Shown: positions 18,559 through 26,822 of the stretch, one piece after another
Layout: every line of letters starts with the position of its first letter
How positions within the stretch are numbered: the first letter of the stretch is position 1
Assembly (NCBI RefSeq): GCF_003667315.2
Contig: NZ_RCTZ02000017.1
Span: 40,431-104,430, forward strand
DNA: 64,000 nucleotides
Source: Tropicibacter alexandrii
GTDB taxonomy: Bacteria; Pseudomonadota; Alphaproteobacteria; Rhodobacterales; Rhodobacteraceae
Reading direction: 5' to 3'
Program-made: the position numbers and the translations under genes
The notes under the pieces: model-generated
Told to the model about the DNA's origin: nothing
The model's input: the letters and a program-made list of their open reading frames with translations, nothing else
Databases searched by the model: none

Positions 18559-19793
18559 CAGTCCGCGACCCCGGCGGATTGGGCAGCGGCCCGGATGGTG
18601 GCGAGGTCTTCGGGCGCCTCGGCGAAGATGCCCTGCGCCTCGGCCCAGATCGCGGCGGCCTGTTCGGTATCGCCCAGCACGCCCAGAGACGAGATCAGAC
18701 GCGCCCATTCCTGCGCGGTGCCGCCCTCGGTCGCAAGCCGATCGGAGAGCTGGCCGACCATGCCCCGGATCATGTCCTGACGTTCCTCGGGGGTCATGTC
18801 CTGAGCGGCGGCCACCTGACCGGCATCGGGGCCGCGCAGCGGGCGTGCCTCGGGCAGCTCATAGTCTTGCACACCGGCACGCCAAGCCATCTCTTGGATT
18901 TGCTGGCGGATGGGCTGTACCCACGGGGCGTCCGGGTCGGAGCTGCGCAGCAATTCGTCCCACATCCGGAACCCGATGTCGGGGCGACCGGTCTGCGCCA
19001 TCATCAGGCCGCCATAGAAGCGGGACACCTCGTTTTTTGGATCGAGCGCCAGCGCCTTTTCCAGCACTTGCTGGGCCTCCGGCGAGACATAGCCGCCGGC
19101 GGCGAGAATCATCATGTCGGCAAGGTCGGCAAAGTCCTTGGCGGTCGGTTCCATGCCAGCCTTGTCCTTCAACTCGATCACGCGGGCCTGCGCGCGGTAG
19201 GAGGCCTTGAAGTTGCCAAGCGCGGCCTCGTTGCGGGCCAGCAGCACCTGACCCTGAAGGTCGTCGGGGCGCTCGGCCACGGCTTTGCGTAGTTTCTCCA
19301 GCAGGTCCAGATATTCCTCCGACACATCCGGGTTCGCGGTGGCCGGCACGCGGGCCTCGGCGCTGGCCTGATCGGGTCGGTTGGCGCGCGCCTCGGCGGC
19401 CGCGTCGATCCGGCCCTGCAAGGGCAGATCAGGGTAGCCCGGCGCACCCAGCGTGGCATAAAGCCCGAGCCCGCCGCCAAGGAACAGCGCCGCCATCAGC
19501 CCCGCCACGGCATAGCTGCCGATCTTCGGCTGATCCGACGTGGCGGTGGGCCCGCGCAGCTTGGCATCCGCCGACAGGATGCGACGCGAGATTTCGACCT
19601 TCAGGCGCTCGGCCTCTTCGGGGGGGATCTTTCCCGAGGCGGCGTCGCGTTCCACCTCGGTCAGCTGATCGCGATAGACCTGCAGGTCGAACGCCTCGGC
19701 CGGACCGGTCTCGCGCCGCCCGCGCAACACGGCTAGAGCCAGCAAAACCGTCAACACCAGCGCAAGCGCGCCCGTCAGGATCCAGAACAGCAT
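18558..19793 (-). CDS. ccmI: c-type cytochrome biogenesis protein CcmI
   Basis: 411-residue membrane-anchored apocytochrome chaperone of the system I haem-attachment machinery. Residues 1-22 form the first helix (MLFWILTGALALVL), the cytoplasmic loop contains VYRDQLTEVERDAASG (the CcmI leucine-zipper-like region), and a second helix lies near residues 95-115. The periplasmic part is a TPR region (about residues 165-330), which binds the apocytochrome C-terminus. The start at 19793 has GGGAGG just upstream; an ATG at 19820 is less likely. No other ccm gene is in the window, so it stands apart from ccmABCDEFGH. Confidence 0.88.
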   Translation of the reverse strand: MLFWILTGALALVLTVLLALAVLRGRRETGPAEAFDLQVYRDQLTEVERDAASGKIPPEEAERLKVEISRRILSADAKLRGPTATSDQPKIGSYAVAGLMAALFLGGGLGLYATLGAPGYPDLPLQGRIDAAAEARANRPDQASAEARVPATANPDVSEEYLDLLEKLRKAVAERPDDLQGQVLLARNEAALGNFKASYRAQARVIELKDKAGMEPTAKDFADLADMMILAAGGYVSPEAQQVLEKALALDPKNEVSRFYGGLMMAQTGRPDIGFRMWDELLRSSDPDAPWVQPIRQQIQEMAWRAGVQDYELPEARPLRGPDAGQVAAAQDMTPEERQDMIRGMVGQLSDRLATEGGTAQEWARLISSLGVLGDTEQAAAIWAEAQGIFAEAPEDLATIRAAAQSAGVAD

Positions 19794-19969
19794 GGGACCT
19801 CCCTTTAGCGTGGCCCACATCTATGGTCTTGAGGCCCTCAAAAAAAGGGCAAAACGCCGCGTTGGCACCCCATGTCGCAACTGTATGTCAGAATGACGGT
19901 TGCGACATTCGCCGCCGAAGCAATTTTGTCATGTAGGCCACAAGACACACGAGATCGGATTCGAGCGCC

Positions 19970-21214
19970 ATGAAACGATATTCCGCCTTTGCCATCGCCC
20001 GCGAAGCCCTGAAGGGTCATACCGGATGGGAGCGCGCCTGGCGCAACGCCCAGCCCAAGAAACGCTACGATGTGATCATCGTCGGCGCGGGCGGGCATGG
20101 CCTTGCCACGGCCTACTACCTCGGCAAGAACTTCGGCATCACCAACGTCGCGGTGATCGAAAAGGGCTGGCTGGGGGGCGGCAACACCGGCCGCAACACC
20201 ACCATCATCCGGTCCAACTATCTGCAGGATCCGTCAGCGGCGATCTATGAAAAGGCGCGGTCCCTGTACGAGACGATGTCGCAGGACCTGAACTTCAACG
20301 TGATGTTCTCGCCCCGCGGCGTCTTGATGCTGGCCCAGACCGAACACGAGGTGCGCGGCTATCAGCGCACGGCGCATGCCAACGCGCTGCAAGGGGTGAC
20401 GACCGAATTCGTCTCGCCCGAGCGAGTCAAGGAAATCGTGCCGATCATCAATATCGACGGGCCCCGCTACCCCGTGCTGGGCGGCCTCTGGCAGGCCCGC
20501 GCCGGGACTGCGCGCCACGATGCGGTGGCCTGGGGCTATGCCCGCGCCTGTTCCGACATGGGCATGGACATCATCCAGAAATGCGAAGTCACCGGCGTCA
20601 CCCGTGAAAACGGCAAGGTGACGGGCGTCGAGACCACCAAGGGCCATATCGGCTGTGACAAGCTGGGCATCGTCGTCGCGGGCCATTCCGGTCAGGTCGC
20701 GGAACTGGCTGGCTTCCGCCTGCCGATCGAGGCCGTGCCACTTCAGGCGCTTGTGTCCGAGCCGATCAAGCCTTGCATGGATTGCGTCGTCATGGCCAAC
20801 ACAGTGCACGGCTATATGAGCCAGTCCGACAAGGGCGAGATGGTCATCGGTGGCGGCACCGACGGCTATAACGGCTTCACCCAGCGCGGGTCCTTCCACC
20901 ATGTGGAGGAAACCGTCCGCGCGCTGGTCGAGACCTTCCCGATGATTTCCCGCCTCAAGATGCTGCGCCAGTGGGGCGGTATCGTCGACATGACCGGCGA
21001 CCGCTCGCCCATCCTGTCGAAGACGCCGGTAGAGGGCGTGTTCATCAACTGCGGCTGGGGCACCGGCGGCTTCAAGGCCATTCCTGGCTCTGGTTGGGGC
21101 TTTGCCGAGCTGATGGCAACCGGCCATTCGCCGCTGACCGCCGATTTCGGCCTGAACCGCTTCCGCGAAGGCCGATTCATCGATGAAAGCGTTGCGGCGG
21201 GGGTGGCGCATTGA
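19970..21214 (+). CDS. soxB: Sarcosine oxidase subunit beta
   Basis: FAD-containing beta subunit (414 residues) of heterotetrameric sarcosine oxidase, which oxidises sarcosine to glycine, giving hydrogen peroxide and 5,10-methylene-THF. The Rossmann motif VIIVGAGGHGLATAYYLG lies at residues 35-52. ARHDAVAWGY around His183 corresponds to the histidine that carries covalent FMN in characterised enzymes. GGIVDMTGDRSPIL near 335 and GWGTGGFKAIPGSGW near 361 are typical. It heads the operon B-(small ORF)-D-A-G. The 19838-19969 region upstream holds its promoter; I see no riboswitch. Confidence 0.94.
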   Translation: MKRYSAFAIAREALKGHTGWERAWRNAQPKKRYDVIIVGAGGHGLATAYYLGKNFGITNVAVIEKGWLGGGNTGRNTTIIRSNYLQDPSAAIYEKARSLYETMSQDLNFNVMFSPRGVLMLAQTEHEVRGYQRTAHANALQGVTTEFVSPERVKEIVPIINIDGPRYPVLGGLWQARAGTARHDAVAWGYARACSDMGMDIIQKCEVTGVTRENGKVTGVETTKGHIGCDKLGIVVAGHSGQVAELAGFRLPIEAVPLQALVSEPIKPCMDCVVMANTVHGYMSQSDKGEMVIGGGTDGYNGFTQRGSFHHVEETVRALVETFPMISRLKMLRQWGGIVDMTGDRSPILSKTPVEGVFINCGWGTGGFKAIPGSGWGFAELMATGHSPLTADFGLNRFREGRFIDESVAAGVAH

Positions 21215-21486
21215 CCTACCGATACGTCTACTTCCCTCAAGAGGTTGCAGGGTTTCTCAAAGGCGCAGGCCTAGCTTGGGACGACATTTGGCCCGCGTTG
21301 TCCAAAGCACGCGCAATGCGGACAGGGGCTGTTGTTCAGTTCAATACGATCGACTTTGCGTACAACCCTGAAAGGGATCAGTTCCAGGTTGCCGTGAATT
21401 TTGGTGACAAGGACGCGGTCTGGCTCACCGAAGAAGAATTCAAGCAAGAAGTCCCGCAATGGGTCGAAGGAGGTCCAAAATGCTGA
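21211..21486 (+). CDS. Unknown small protein inserted in the sox operon
   Basis: 91-residue reading frame between soxB and soxD, a place where other sox operons have no gene. It would start at TTG 21211, overlapping the soxB stop by four bases (TTGA), and its stop overlaps the soxD start by seven. The protein (start MTYRYVYFPQEVAGFLKGAG) is acidic, soluble and of mixed helix/strand type; I recognise no family. Codon use differs from its neighbours, with several codons unusual in this GC-rich window (CTA, AGG, GGA, AAT, TTT). It may be a recent acquisition. Coupled spacing favours expression, but it lacks an ATG. Confidence 0.55.
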   Translation: MTYRYVYFPQEVAGFLKGAGLAWDDIWPALSKARAMRTGAVVQFNTIDFAYNPERDQFQVAVNFGDKDAVWLTEEEFKQEVPQWVEGGPKC

Positions 21487-21809
21487 TCTTGCAATGCCCC
21501 TATTGTGGCGTCATGGCCGACGAAACCGAGCTGCATGCCGGTGGCGAGGCCCATATCAAACGCTTTGGTCCCGGCTCCTCGGATGAGGAGTTCGAGGGCT
21601 ACATGTTCGGCCGCGAAAACCCCAAAGGCGTTCATTTCGAACGTTGGCGGCATGTGAACGGCTGCGGAAAGTGGTTCCACGCGGCGCGCGACACCAACAC
21701 GATGGAAGTCTTCGGCACCTATACCGCCCAGACTTCCACCCCGCCCGAGGACCTGCTGGCCCAGATCCGCGACAAGCGCCCCGGCTTCAAATGGAGAGAA
21801 TTCTCCTGA
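21480..21809 (+). CDS. soxD: Sarcosine oxidase subunit delta
   Basis: 109-residue zinc-binding delta subunit. The N-terminal MLILQCPYCGV supplies two zinc cysteines, and HVNGCGKWFHAARDT (about residues 59-73) holds the remaining cysteine and histidine region. Length is close to that of known SoxD (about 90-110). The start at 21480 has a strong AAGGAGG six bases upstream. It joins soxB and soxA to complete the enzyme; the delta subunit stabilises the complex. A 61-base gap with an inverted repeat copy separates it from soxA. Confidence 0.93.
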   Translation: MLILQCPYCGVMADETELHAGGEAHIKRFGPGSSDEEFEGYMFGRENPKGVHFERWRHVNGCGKWFHAARDTNTMEVFGTYTAQTSTPPEDLLAQIRDKRPGFKWREFS

Positions 21810-21839
21810 TGTTTCTTCTTGGCCAAAATACCCAAATCC
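21809..21839 (-). repeat. Dispersed intergenic repeat, copy D (inverted)
   Basis: Between soxD and soxA, GTTTCTTCTTGGCCAAAATA is followed by CCCAAATCC. Read on the minus strand it gives the GGTATTTTGGCCAAGAAGAA core of the repeat seen at 18529, 31319 and 44270. It lacks the preceding GGGGC stem. It sits inside an operon rather than between units. Confidence 0.5.
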
Positions 21840-21870
21840 AACAGCGCCACATGCGCGGGGGTCTGACACG

Positions 21871-24800
21871 ATGAGCACACGTCTCGCATCGGGCGGTCGC
21901 CTGACCAACCGTTCCAAACAGATCGAGTTTTCCTTTGACGGCAAGCGCCTGACGGGCTTCGAGGGCGATACGCTCGCCTCGGCGCTGCTGGCCAATGACC
22001 AGATGATGCTGGGCCGCTCGTTCAAGTATCACCGGCCCCGTGGTCTGGTCGCGTCCGGCTCCGAGGAACCCAACGCCTTGGTCAATCTCGGCAAGGGTGA
22101 CACGCACGAGCCGAACCAGCGCGCCACCACGACCGAGCTTTTCTCGGGGCTTGAGGCGACCTCGCAGAACCATTGGCCGAACCTCGACATGGATATCGGC
22201 GCGGTGAACGGGCTGTTCAGCCGCTTCCTGACGGCTGGTTTCTACTACAAGATGTTCATCCATCCGCGCCCCTTCTGGAAGCACATCTACGAGCCGTTCA
22301 TTCGCCAATCCGCCGGTCTGGGCAAGGCGCCCAAGGCCGAGGCGCGCGATCCCGACACCTATGAACACTTCTACGCCTATGTCGACGTGCTGGTGATCGG
22401 CGGCGGTGTCGCCGGTCTGCAAGCGGCGAAGGCCGCGGGCGAGGCCGGGGCCAAGGTGCTGCTGGTCGAGCAGACCGCCCATTGGGGTGGCCGCGCGGTT
22501 GTCGACGGCGGCACGATTGACGGGATGGAGGCCGAAGAGTGGGTCAAGACCACGCTCGAAGCGCTTGGAAAGATGGACAATGTTCAGGTCCGTAGCCGCA
22601 CGATGGGCGCCGGTGTCTACGACCACGGCTATATTCTGTGCTACGAACGCGTCCGCGATCACGCGCCTTTGGCTGGTGGCCCGCGTCACCGCATGTGGAA
22701 GGTCCGCGCCAAGCAAACCGTCACCGCGACCGGCGCGATCGAGCGTCCGCTGTCCTTTGCGGGCAACGACATTCCCGGCGTCATGCTGGCCTCTGCCGTG
22801 CGCGATTATGTCGTGAACTACGGCGTCTCCGTCGGCGACCGCACCGTGGTCGTGACCAACAATGACGACGCCTATCGCACGGCGATTGCTCTGAAAAAGG
22901 CCGGTATGGACGTGCCGGTGATCGTCGACGCCCGCCAGATGGGCGGCGGCGCGCTGATGGACGAGGCCAAGGCGCTGGGGATCCGCGTCGAGACCGGCCG
23001 CGGCATCGCCAAGGTCAAGGGCGGCAAGCGCGTCACCGGCGTCACGATCTGCAACCAGCAGGGCGAAGGCGCGATGATCGAAGAAATCGCCTGCGATTGC
23101 GTCGCCATGTCGGGCGGCTGGTCGCCGGTCGTCCACCTGTGGTCGCATTGTGGCGGCAAGCTGAACTGGGACGACGCCCAGGCGATGTTCCGCCCCGATC
23201 ACGACCGCGCGCCGACCTCGCATGACGGCAAGCCGTTCGTGACGGTTGCGGGCTCTGCCAATGGCTATCTGGGCCTGAAGGACGTGCTGGAAGACGCGGA
23301 TACCGCTGGCAAATCGGTATCCGGGTCAAGCGCCATGACCGACGCGCCCAAGGCCGAGAATGCCGAGGAAAAGCCGCTGGAGCCGGTCTGGCTGATGCCG
23401 CAGGGCGCAAGCTATGACCTGAGGATGAAGGCGTGGCTGGATTACCAGAACGACGTCAAGGTCTCCGACGTGCAGCTGGCGGCGCGCGAGGGCTACGAGT
23501 CCGTCGAGCATACCAAGCGTTACACCACGCTGGGCATGGCGACCGATCAGGGTAAACTTTCGAATATCAACGGTTTGGCGACGCTTTCCAATGCGCTGAA
23601 CGAGGCGATACCGCAGGTCGGCACCACCACCTTCCGTCCGCCCTACACGCCCTTCTCGATGGGTGCGATTGCGGGCGAGGCGCGCGGCGATATCTTCCAG
23701 CCGATCCGCAAGACGCCGATGCACCAGTGGCACATGGACAATGGCGCGGAATTCGAGCCGGTTGGCCATTGGCGCCGCCCGTACTGCTTCCCGAAGGCAG
23801 GCGAGTCCAAGCATGACGCGGTGATGCGCGAAGTCCGCGCGACCCGCGACAGCCTTGGCCTGCTGGACGCCTCGACGCTGGGCAAGATCATCGTCAAGGG
23901 CTCGGATGCGGGCAAGTTCCTCGACATGCTCTACACCAACATGATGAGCACGCTGAAGCCGGGCAAATGCCGTTACGGGTTGATGTGCAACGAGAACGGC
24001 TTCCTGTCGGACGATGGCGTGGTTGCGCGCATCGACGAGGACACGTTCCTGTGCCACACCACCACTGGCGGCGCGGATCGCATCCATGCCCATATGGAGG
24101 AATGGCTTCAGACCGAGTGGTGGGACTGGAAGGTCTACACCGCCAACGTGACCGAGCAATACGCGCAGGTCGCCGTGGTCGGCCCCAACGCCCGCAAGGT
24201 GCTGGAGAAACTCGGCGGCATGGATGTCTCGAAAGAGGCCATCGCCTTCATGGAATGGAAAGACGGCACCTTGGGCGGCTACAACGCCCGCGTCTACCGG
24301 ATTTCCTTCTCGGGTGAGCTGTCCTACGAAATCGCCGTGCCCGCCAACCAGGGCCGCGACTTCTGGGATGCGTTGCTGGAGGCCGGGGCCGAGTTCAACG
24401 TCACCCCCTATGGCACCGAGGCGCTGCACATCATGCGCGCCGAGAAGGGCTTCATCATGATCGGGGACGAGACCGACGGCACCATCATCCCGCAGGATCT
24501 GGGGCTGCACTGGGCGATCTCGAAGAAGAAAGAGGACTATCTGGGCAAGCGCGCACAGGAACGCCTGCACATGGCGGACCCGAACCGCTGGCAGCTGGTC
24601 GGCCTTGAGACGCTGGACGGGTCGGTTCTGCCCGATGGGGCTTACGCGGTGGGCGAGGGCTACAATGCCAACAAGCAGCGCAACACCCAAGGGCGCGTGA
24701 CCTCGACCTACTACTCGCCGACCCTGAACAAGGGCATCGCGATGGGCATCGTGCATAACGGGCCAAATCGTATGGGCGAGGATATCCCCTTCATGGCGGT

Positions 24801-24879
24801 GGATGGCGAAACCATCATCCGCGCCAAAATCGTCAACCCGGTCTTCTTTGACCCGGAAGGAGCAAAGCAGAATGTCTGA
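21871..24879 (+). CDS. soxA: Sarcosine oxidase subunit alpha
   Basis: 1002-residue alpha subunit. The N-terminal part holds a 2Fe-2S-like/hydrogen-cyanide-synthase-type fold that passes into an FAD/NAD-binding domain ([19 protein letters not shown] near residue 172). From about residue 610 a GcvT-like aminomethyltransferase domain binds tetrahydrofolate and accepts the methyl group (LDASTLGKIIVKG, EALHIMRAEKGFIMIGDET). Full length for the family. The 3' end overlaps soxG by eight bases. No frameshift is apparent. With soxB, D and G it converts sarcosine, a choline/betaine breakdown product, to glycine. Confidence 0.95.
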   Translation: MSTRLASGGRLTNRSKQIEFSFDGKRLTGFEGDTLASALLANDQMMLGRSFKYHRPRGLVASGSEEPNALVNLGKGDTHEPNQRATTTELFSGLEATSQNHWPNLDMDIGAVNGLFSRFLTAGFYYKMFIHPRPFWKHIYEPFIRQSAGLGKAPKAEARDPDTYEHFYAYVDVLVIGGGVAGLQAAKAAGEAGAKVLLVEQTAHWGGRAVVDGGTIDGMEAEEWVKTTLEALGKMDNVQVRSRTMGAGVYDHGYILCYERVRDHAPLAGGPRHRMWKVRAKQTVTATGAIERPLSFAGNDIPGVMLASAVRDYVVNYGVSVGDRTVVVTNNDDAYRTAIALKKAGMDVPVIVDARQMGGGALMDEAKALGIRVETGRGIAKVKGGKRVTGVTICNQQGEGAMIEEIACDCVAMSGGWSPVVHLWSHCGGKLNWDDAQAMFRPDHDRAPTSHDGKPFVTVAGSANGYLGLKDVLEDADTAGKSVSGSSAMTDAPKAENAEEKPLEPVWLMPQGASYDLRMKAWLDYQNDVKVSDVQLAAREGYESVEHTKRYTTLGMATDQGKLSNINGLATLSNALNEAIPQVGTTTFRPPYTPFSMGAIAGEARGDIFQPIRKTPMHQWHMDNGAEFEPVGHWRRPYCFPKAGESKHDAVMREVRATRDSLGLLDASTLGKIIVKGSDAGKFLDMLYTNMMSTLKPGKCRYGLMCNENGFLSDDGVVARIDEDTFLCHTTTGGADRIHAHMEEWLQTEWWDWKVYTANVTEQYAQVAVVGPNARKVLEKLGGMDVSKEAIAFMEWKDGTLGGYNARVYRISFSGELSYEIAVPANQGRDFWDALLEAGAEFNVTPYGTEALHIMRAEKGFIMIGDETDGTIIPQDLGLHWAISKKKEDYLGKRAQERLHMADPNRWQLVGLETLDGSVLPDGAYAVGEGYNANKQRNTQGRVTSTYYSPTLNKGIAMGIVHNGPNRMGEDIPFMAVDGETIIRAKIVNPVFFDPEGAKQNV

Positions 24880-25444
24880 GCCTGTCCTGCCGCTGGGCGG
24901 CGCGTCGTATTCCGGTCTGGTGACCGTGTCCGAACATGGCCCGATCGGGCAGGTCACCTTTCGCGGTGATCTCTCCTCGGAGGCGGTCAAGGCCGCGATC
25001 AAGGATGTCACGGGGCGTGATGTGCCGGGTCTGCGCGAGGTGTCCGGGGATGGCGACACATGCGTGATCTGGATGTCGCCCGATGAACTGCTGCTGATCT
25101 GTGGCTATGCCGAAGCGGGTGGCCTTGTGGACGCGCTGACCGAAAAGCTGGCGGGCGAGCATGTGTTGGCCGTCAATGTCAGCGACGCGCGCGCCGCGTT
25201 CCGCCTGAAAGGCAAACATGTGCGCGAAGTGCTGGGCAAGCTGGCCCCGGTCGATCTGGACCCGGCGGTCTTCACCCCCGGCATGGTGCGCAGGACCCGT
25301 CTGGCGCAGGTCGCCGCCGGGTTCTGGCTGCTGGATCAGGAGACCGCGCAGGTCTTCTGCTTCCGCTCGGTGTCGGAATACATGTTCAACCTGTTGAAAA
25401 CCGTGTCCGATCCGCAATCCGCGGTTGGATATTATTCGGCGTGA
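24872..25444 (+). CDS. soxG: Sarcosine oxidase subunit gamma
   Basis: 190-residue gamma subunit. It aligns with the GcvT-like gamma family: GDTCVIWMSPDELLLICGY near residue 63, VNVSDARAAFRLKGKHVREVL near residue 102 and RRTRLAQVAAGFWLL near residue 143, followed by FRSVSEYMFNLL. The start at 24872 overlaps the soxA stop and is preceded by a GGAG-type site (GGAAGGAGCAAAG). It is the last sox gene; a perfect 29-base palindrome follows 27 bases after its stop. The gamma subunit has a structural role in the tetramer. Confidence 0.93.
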   Translation: MSEPVLPLGGASYSGLVTVSEHGPIGQVTFRGDLSSEAVKAAIKDVTGRDVPGLREVSGDGDTCVIWMSPDELLLICGYAEAGGLVDALTEKLAGEHVLAVNVSDARAAFRLKGKHVREVLGKLAPVDLDPAVFTPGMVRRTRLAQVAAGFWLLDQETAQVFCFRSVSEYMFNLLKTVSDPQSAVGYYSA

Positions 25445-25471
25445 TCCGCCGAGAGTCATTGCACATCTTCG

Positions 25472-25500
25472 TTGCGTTGTGGACAGTGTCCACAACGCAA
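25472..25500. promoter_or_regulatory. 29-base perfect palindrome after soxG
   Basis: TTGCGTTGTGGACA (25472-25485), a single central G, then its exact reverse complement (25487-25500). There is no poly-T tract, so a classical terminator is unlikely, though a hairpin could end or protect the sox transcript. It lies 20 bases upstream of the ATG of the next small gene, where an operator would block its expression. Confidence 0.5.
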
Positions 25501-25520
25501 ATAACGAGACGAGCGACGGT

Positions 25521-25940
25521 ATGACTCTTTTGAAATTCGCGGCCTTGGGCCTGATGGCTTCGGCCTGTTCAGCCATGGCCGCGACCACGACTTATCAATG
25601 CAAGACGGCCCCGGCCTATAGCAACCTTGCATGGGTGCCCGAGGTGCTGTTCATCGCCCATGAAGACGGCACAAAGACGGCCACGATTTCCGATCCCATC
25701 ATCCTGTATTTCAACGACCGCCAACCGATGAGCGGCAAGCTTGCGGTGGACAACGCGCGGCGCATCACCTTTGCTTGGACGGTCGTGACGCGCAGTGCGA
25801 CGAACCAGCGGGCAAAGATGAGATACCGCGCGACGATCCAGAAAAGCTCGGGACAGCTGGATATTTCGGCCCAGCCGCTGGGTTATGCGAACAGCTACAT
25901 CGCGCAAGGCACCTGCCAGCGTGGCCAGTTGAAGAACTGA
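25521..25940 (+). CDS. Hypothetical small periplasmic protein
   Basis: 139-residue protein with a signal peptide (residues 1-20, MTLLKFAALGLMASAC then SAMA-AT). The mature part is beta-rich, with ILYFNDRQPMSGKLAVD in the middle and two cysteines (YQCKT and GTCQRG) that could form a disulfide. No family recognised. A GAG-rich site (ACGAGACGAGCGACGG) lies before the ATG. It is directly downstream of the sox operon palindrome, but no functional link to sarcosine oxidation is visible. Confidence 0.7.
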   Translation: MTLLKFAALGLMASACSAMAATTTYQCKTAPAYSNLAWVPEVLFIAHEDGTKTATISDPIILYFNDRQPMSGKLAVDNARRITFAWTVVTRSATNQRAKMRYRATIQKSSGQLDISAQPLGYANSYIAQGTCQRGQLKN

Positions 25941-26037
25941 GACCGGCTGGGTAAATCTTACGCCAGACCTTGACCTTGCCCCCCGCGCGGGACAGGTATT
26001 GGCGCAGAATGTCGCATATCAAACAGGGGTGACCATA

Positions 26038-26637
26038 ATGGCTTTCGAACTTCCCGATCTTCCTTACGCACATGACGCGCTGGCGTCCAAGGGCATGAGC
26101 CAAGAGACGCTGGAATACCATCACGACATCCACCACAAGGCCTATGTCGACAACGGCAACAAGCTGATCGCCGGGACCGAGTGGGAAGGCAAGTCGCTCG
26201 AGGACATCATCAAGGGGACCTACGACGCGAACGCCGTGGCGCAGTCGGGCATCTTCAACAACGCATCGCAGCACTGGAACCACATGCAGTTCTGGGAAAT
26301 GATGGGCCCGGGCGGCAATGCGATGCCGTCGGAACTGGAAGCGGCGATCAAGGACAGCTTTGGTACCGTCGACAAGTTCAAGGAAGACTTCAGCGCCGCT
26401 GGTGCTGGCCAGTTCGGCTCGGGCTGGTGCTGGCTGGTCAAGGACACCGATGGTGGCCTGAAAGTGACCAAGACCGAGAACGGCGTGAACCCGGTCTGCT
26501 TTGGCCAGACCGCGCTGCTGGGCTGTGACGTGTGGGAGCATTCCTACTACATCGACTTCCGCAACAAGCGCCCCGCCTATCTGGCGAATTTCCTCGACAA
26601 TCTCGTGAACTGGGAAAACGTCGCTTCGCGGATGTGA
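26038..26637 (+). CDS. sodB: Superoxide dismutase, Fe type
   Basis: 199-residue superoxide dismutase. Metal ligands are visible: His in EYHHDIHHKAYVD (about residue 27), His in NNASQHWNHMQFW (about 78), Asp and His in CDVWEHSYYIDF near 162-166. The length and the AGQFGSGWCWLV and NKRPAYLANFLDNLVNW segments are those of Fe/Mn SODs; the residues cannot settle the metal for certain, but iron is usual for this subgroup. The start at 26038 follows an AGGGG site. A strong terminator lies 30 bases after the stop. It would protect against superoxide in the cytoplasm. Confidence 0.94.
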   Translation: MAFELPDLPYAHDALASKGMSQETLEYHHDIHHKAYVDNGNKLIAGTEWEGKSLEDIIKGTYDANAVAQSGIFNNASQHWNHMQFWEMMGPGGNAMPSELEAAIKDSFGTVDKFKEDFSAAGAGQFGSGWCWLVKDTDGGLKVTKTENGVNPVCFGQTALLGCDVWEHSYYIDFRNKRPAYLANFLDNLVNWENVASRM

Positions 26638-26666
26638 TCCGCGGCCGGTTCCACCGGACGAAACAG

Positions 26667-26697
26667 GCCCGCCGACAGCGATGTCGGCGGGCTTTTT
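26667..26697 (+). terminator. sodB: Rho-independent terminator of sodB
   Basis: Eleven-base perfect stem (GCCCGCCGACA at 26667-26677, loop GCGA, matching arm at 26682-26692) followed by TTTTT. It lies 30 bases downstream of the sodB stop. Confidence 0.9.
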
Positions 26698-26732
26698 CAT
26701 GGCGGGACGATTGGCCCAAGGCGCGGGCAAGG

Positions 26733-26822
26733 CGCTTCGAAGCGGCTTGGATCACGCGTCTTGCAAGACGCGTCGCCAAGCGCCTTCGAAGGCGCTTGGT
26801 CCAAGGCCGTTCGAACGGCCTT
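26733..26822. repeat. Cluster of four palindromes at the 3' end of the RTX/Hint gene
   Basis: Palindromic cores occur at 26733-26744 (CGCTTCGAAGCG), 26754-26773 (20 bases, arm ACGCGTCTTG), 26776-26799 (24 bases, arm CCAAGCGCCTTC) and 26803-26822 (20 bases, arm AAGGCCGTTC). All have no spacer and three share the TTCGAA centre. The last three lie inside or at the end of the minus-strand coding region starting at 28713, whose C-terminal tail they encode. Confidence 0.85.

Noticed and set aside
19838..19969. Glycine riboswitch ahead of soxB
   Set aside because: The region is only about 130 bases and shows no tandem aptamer-like helices or conserved core.
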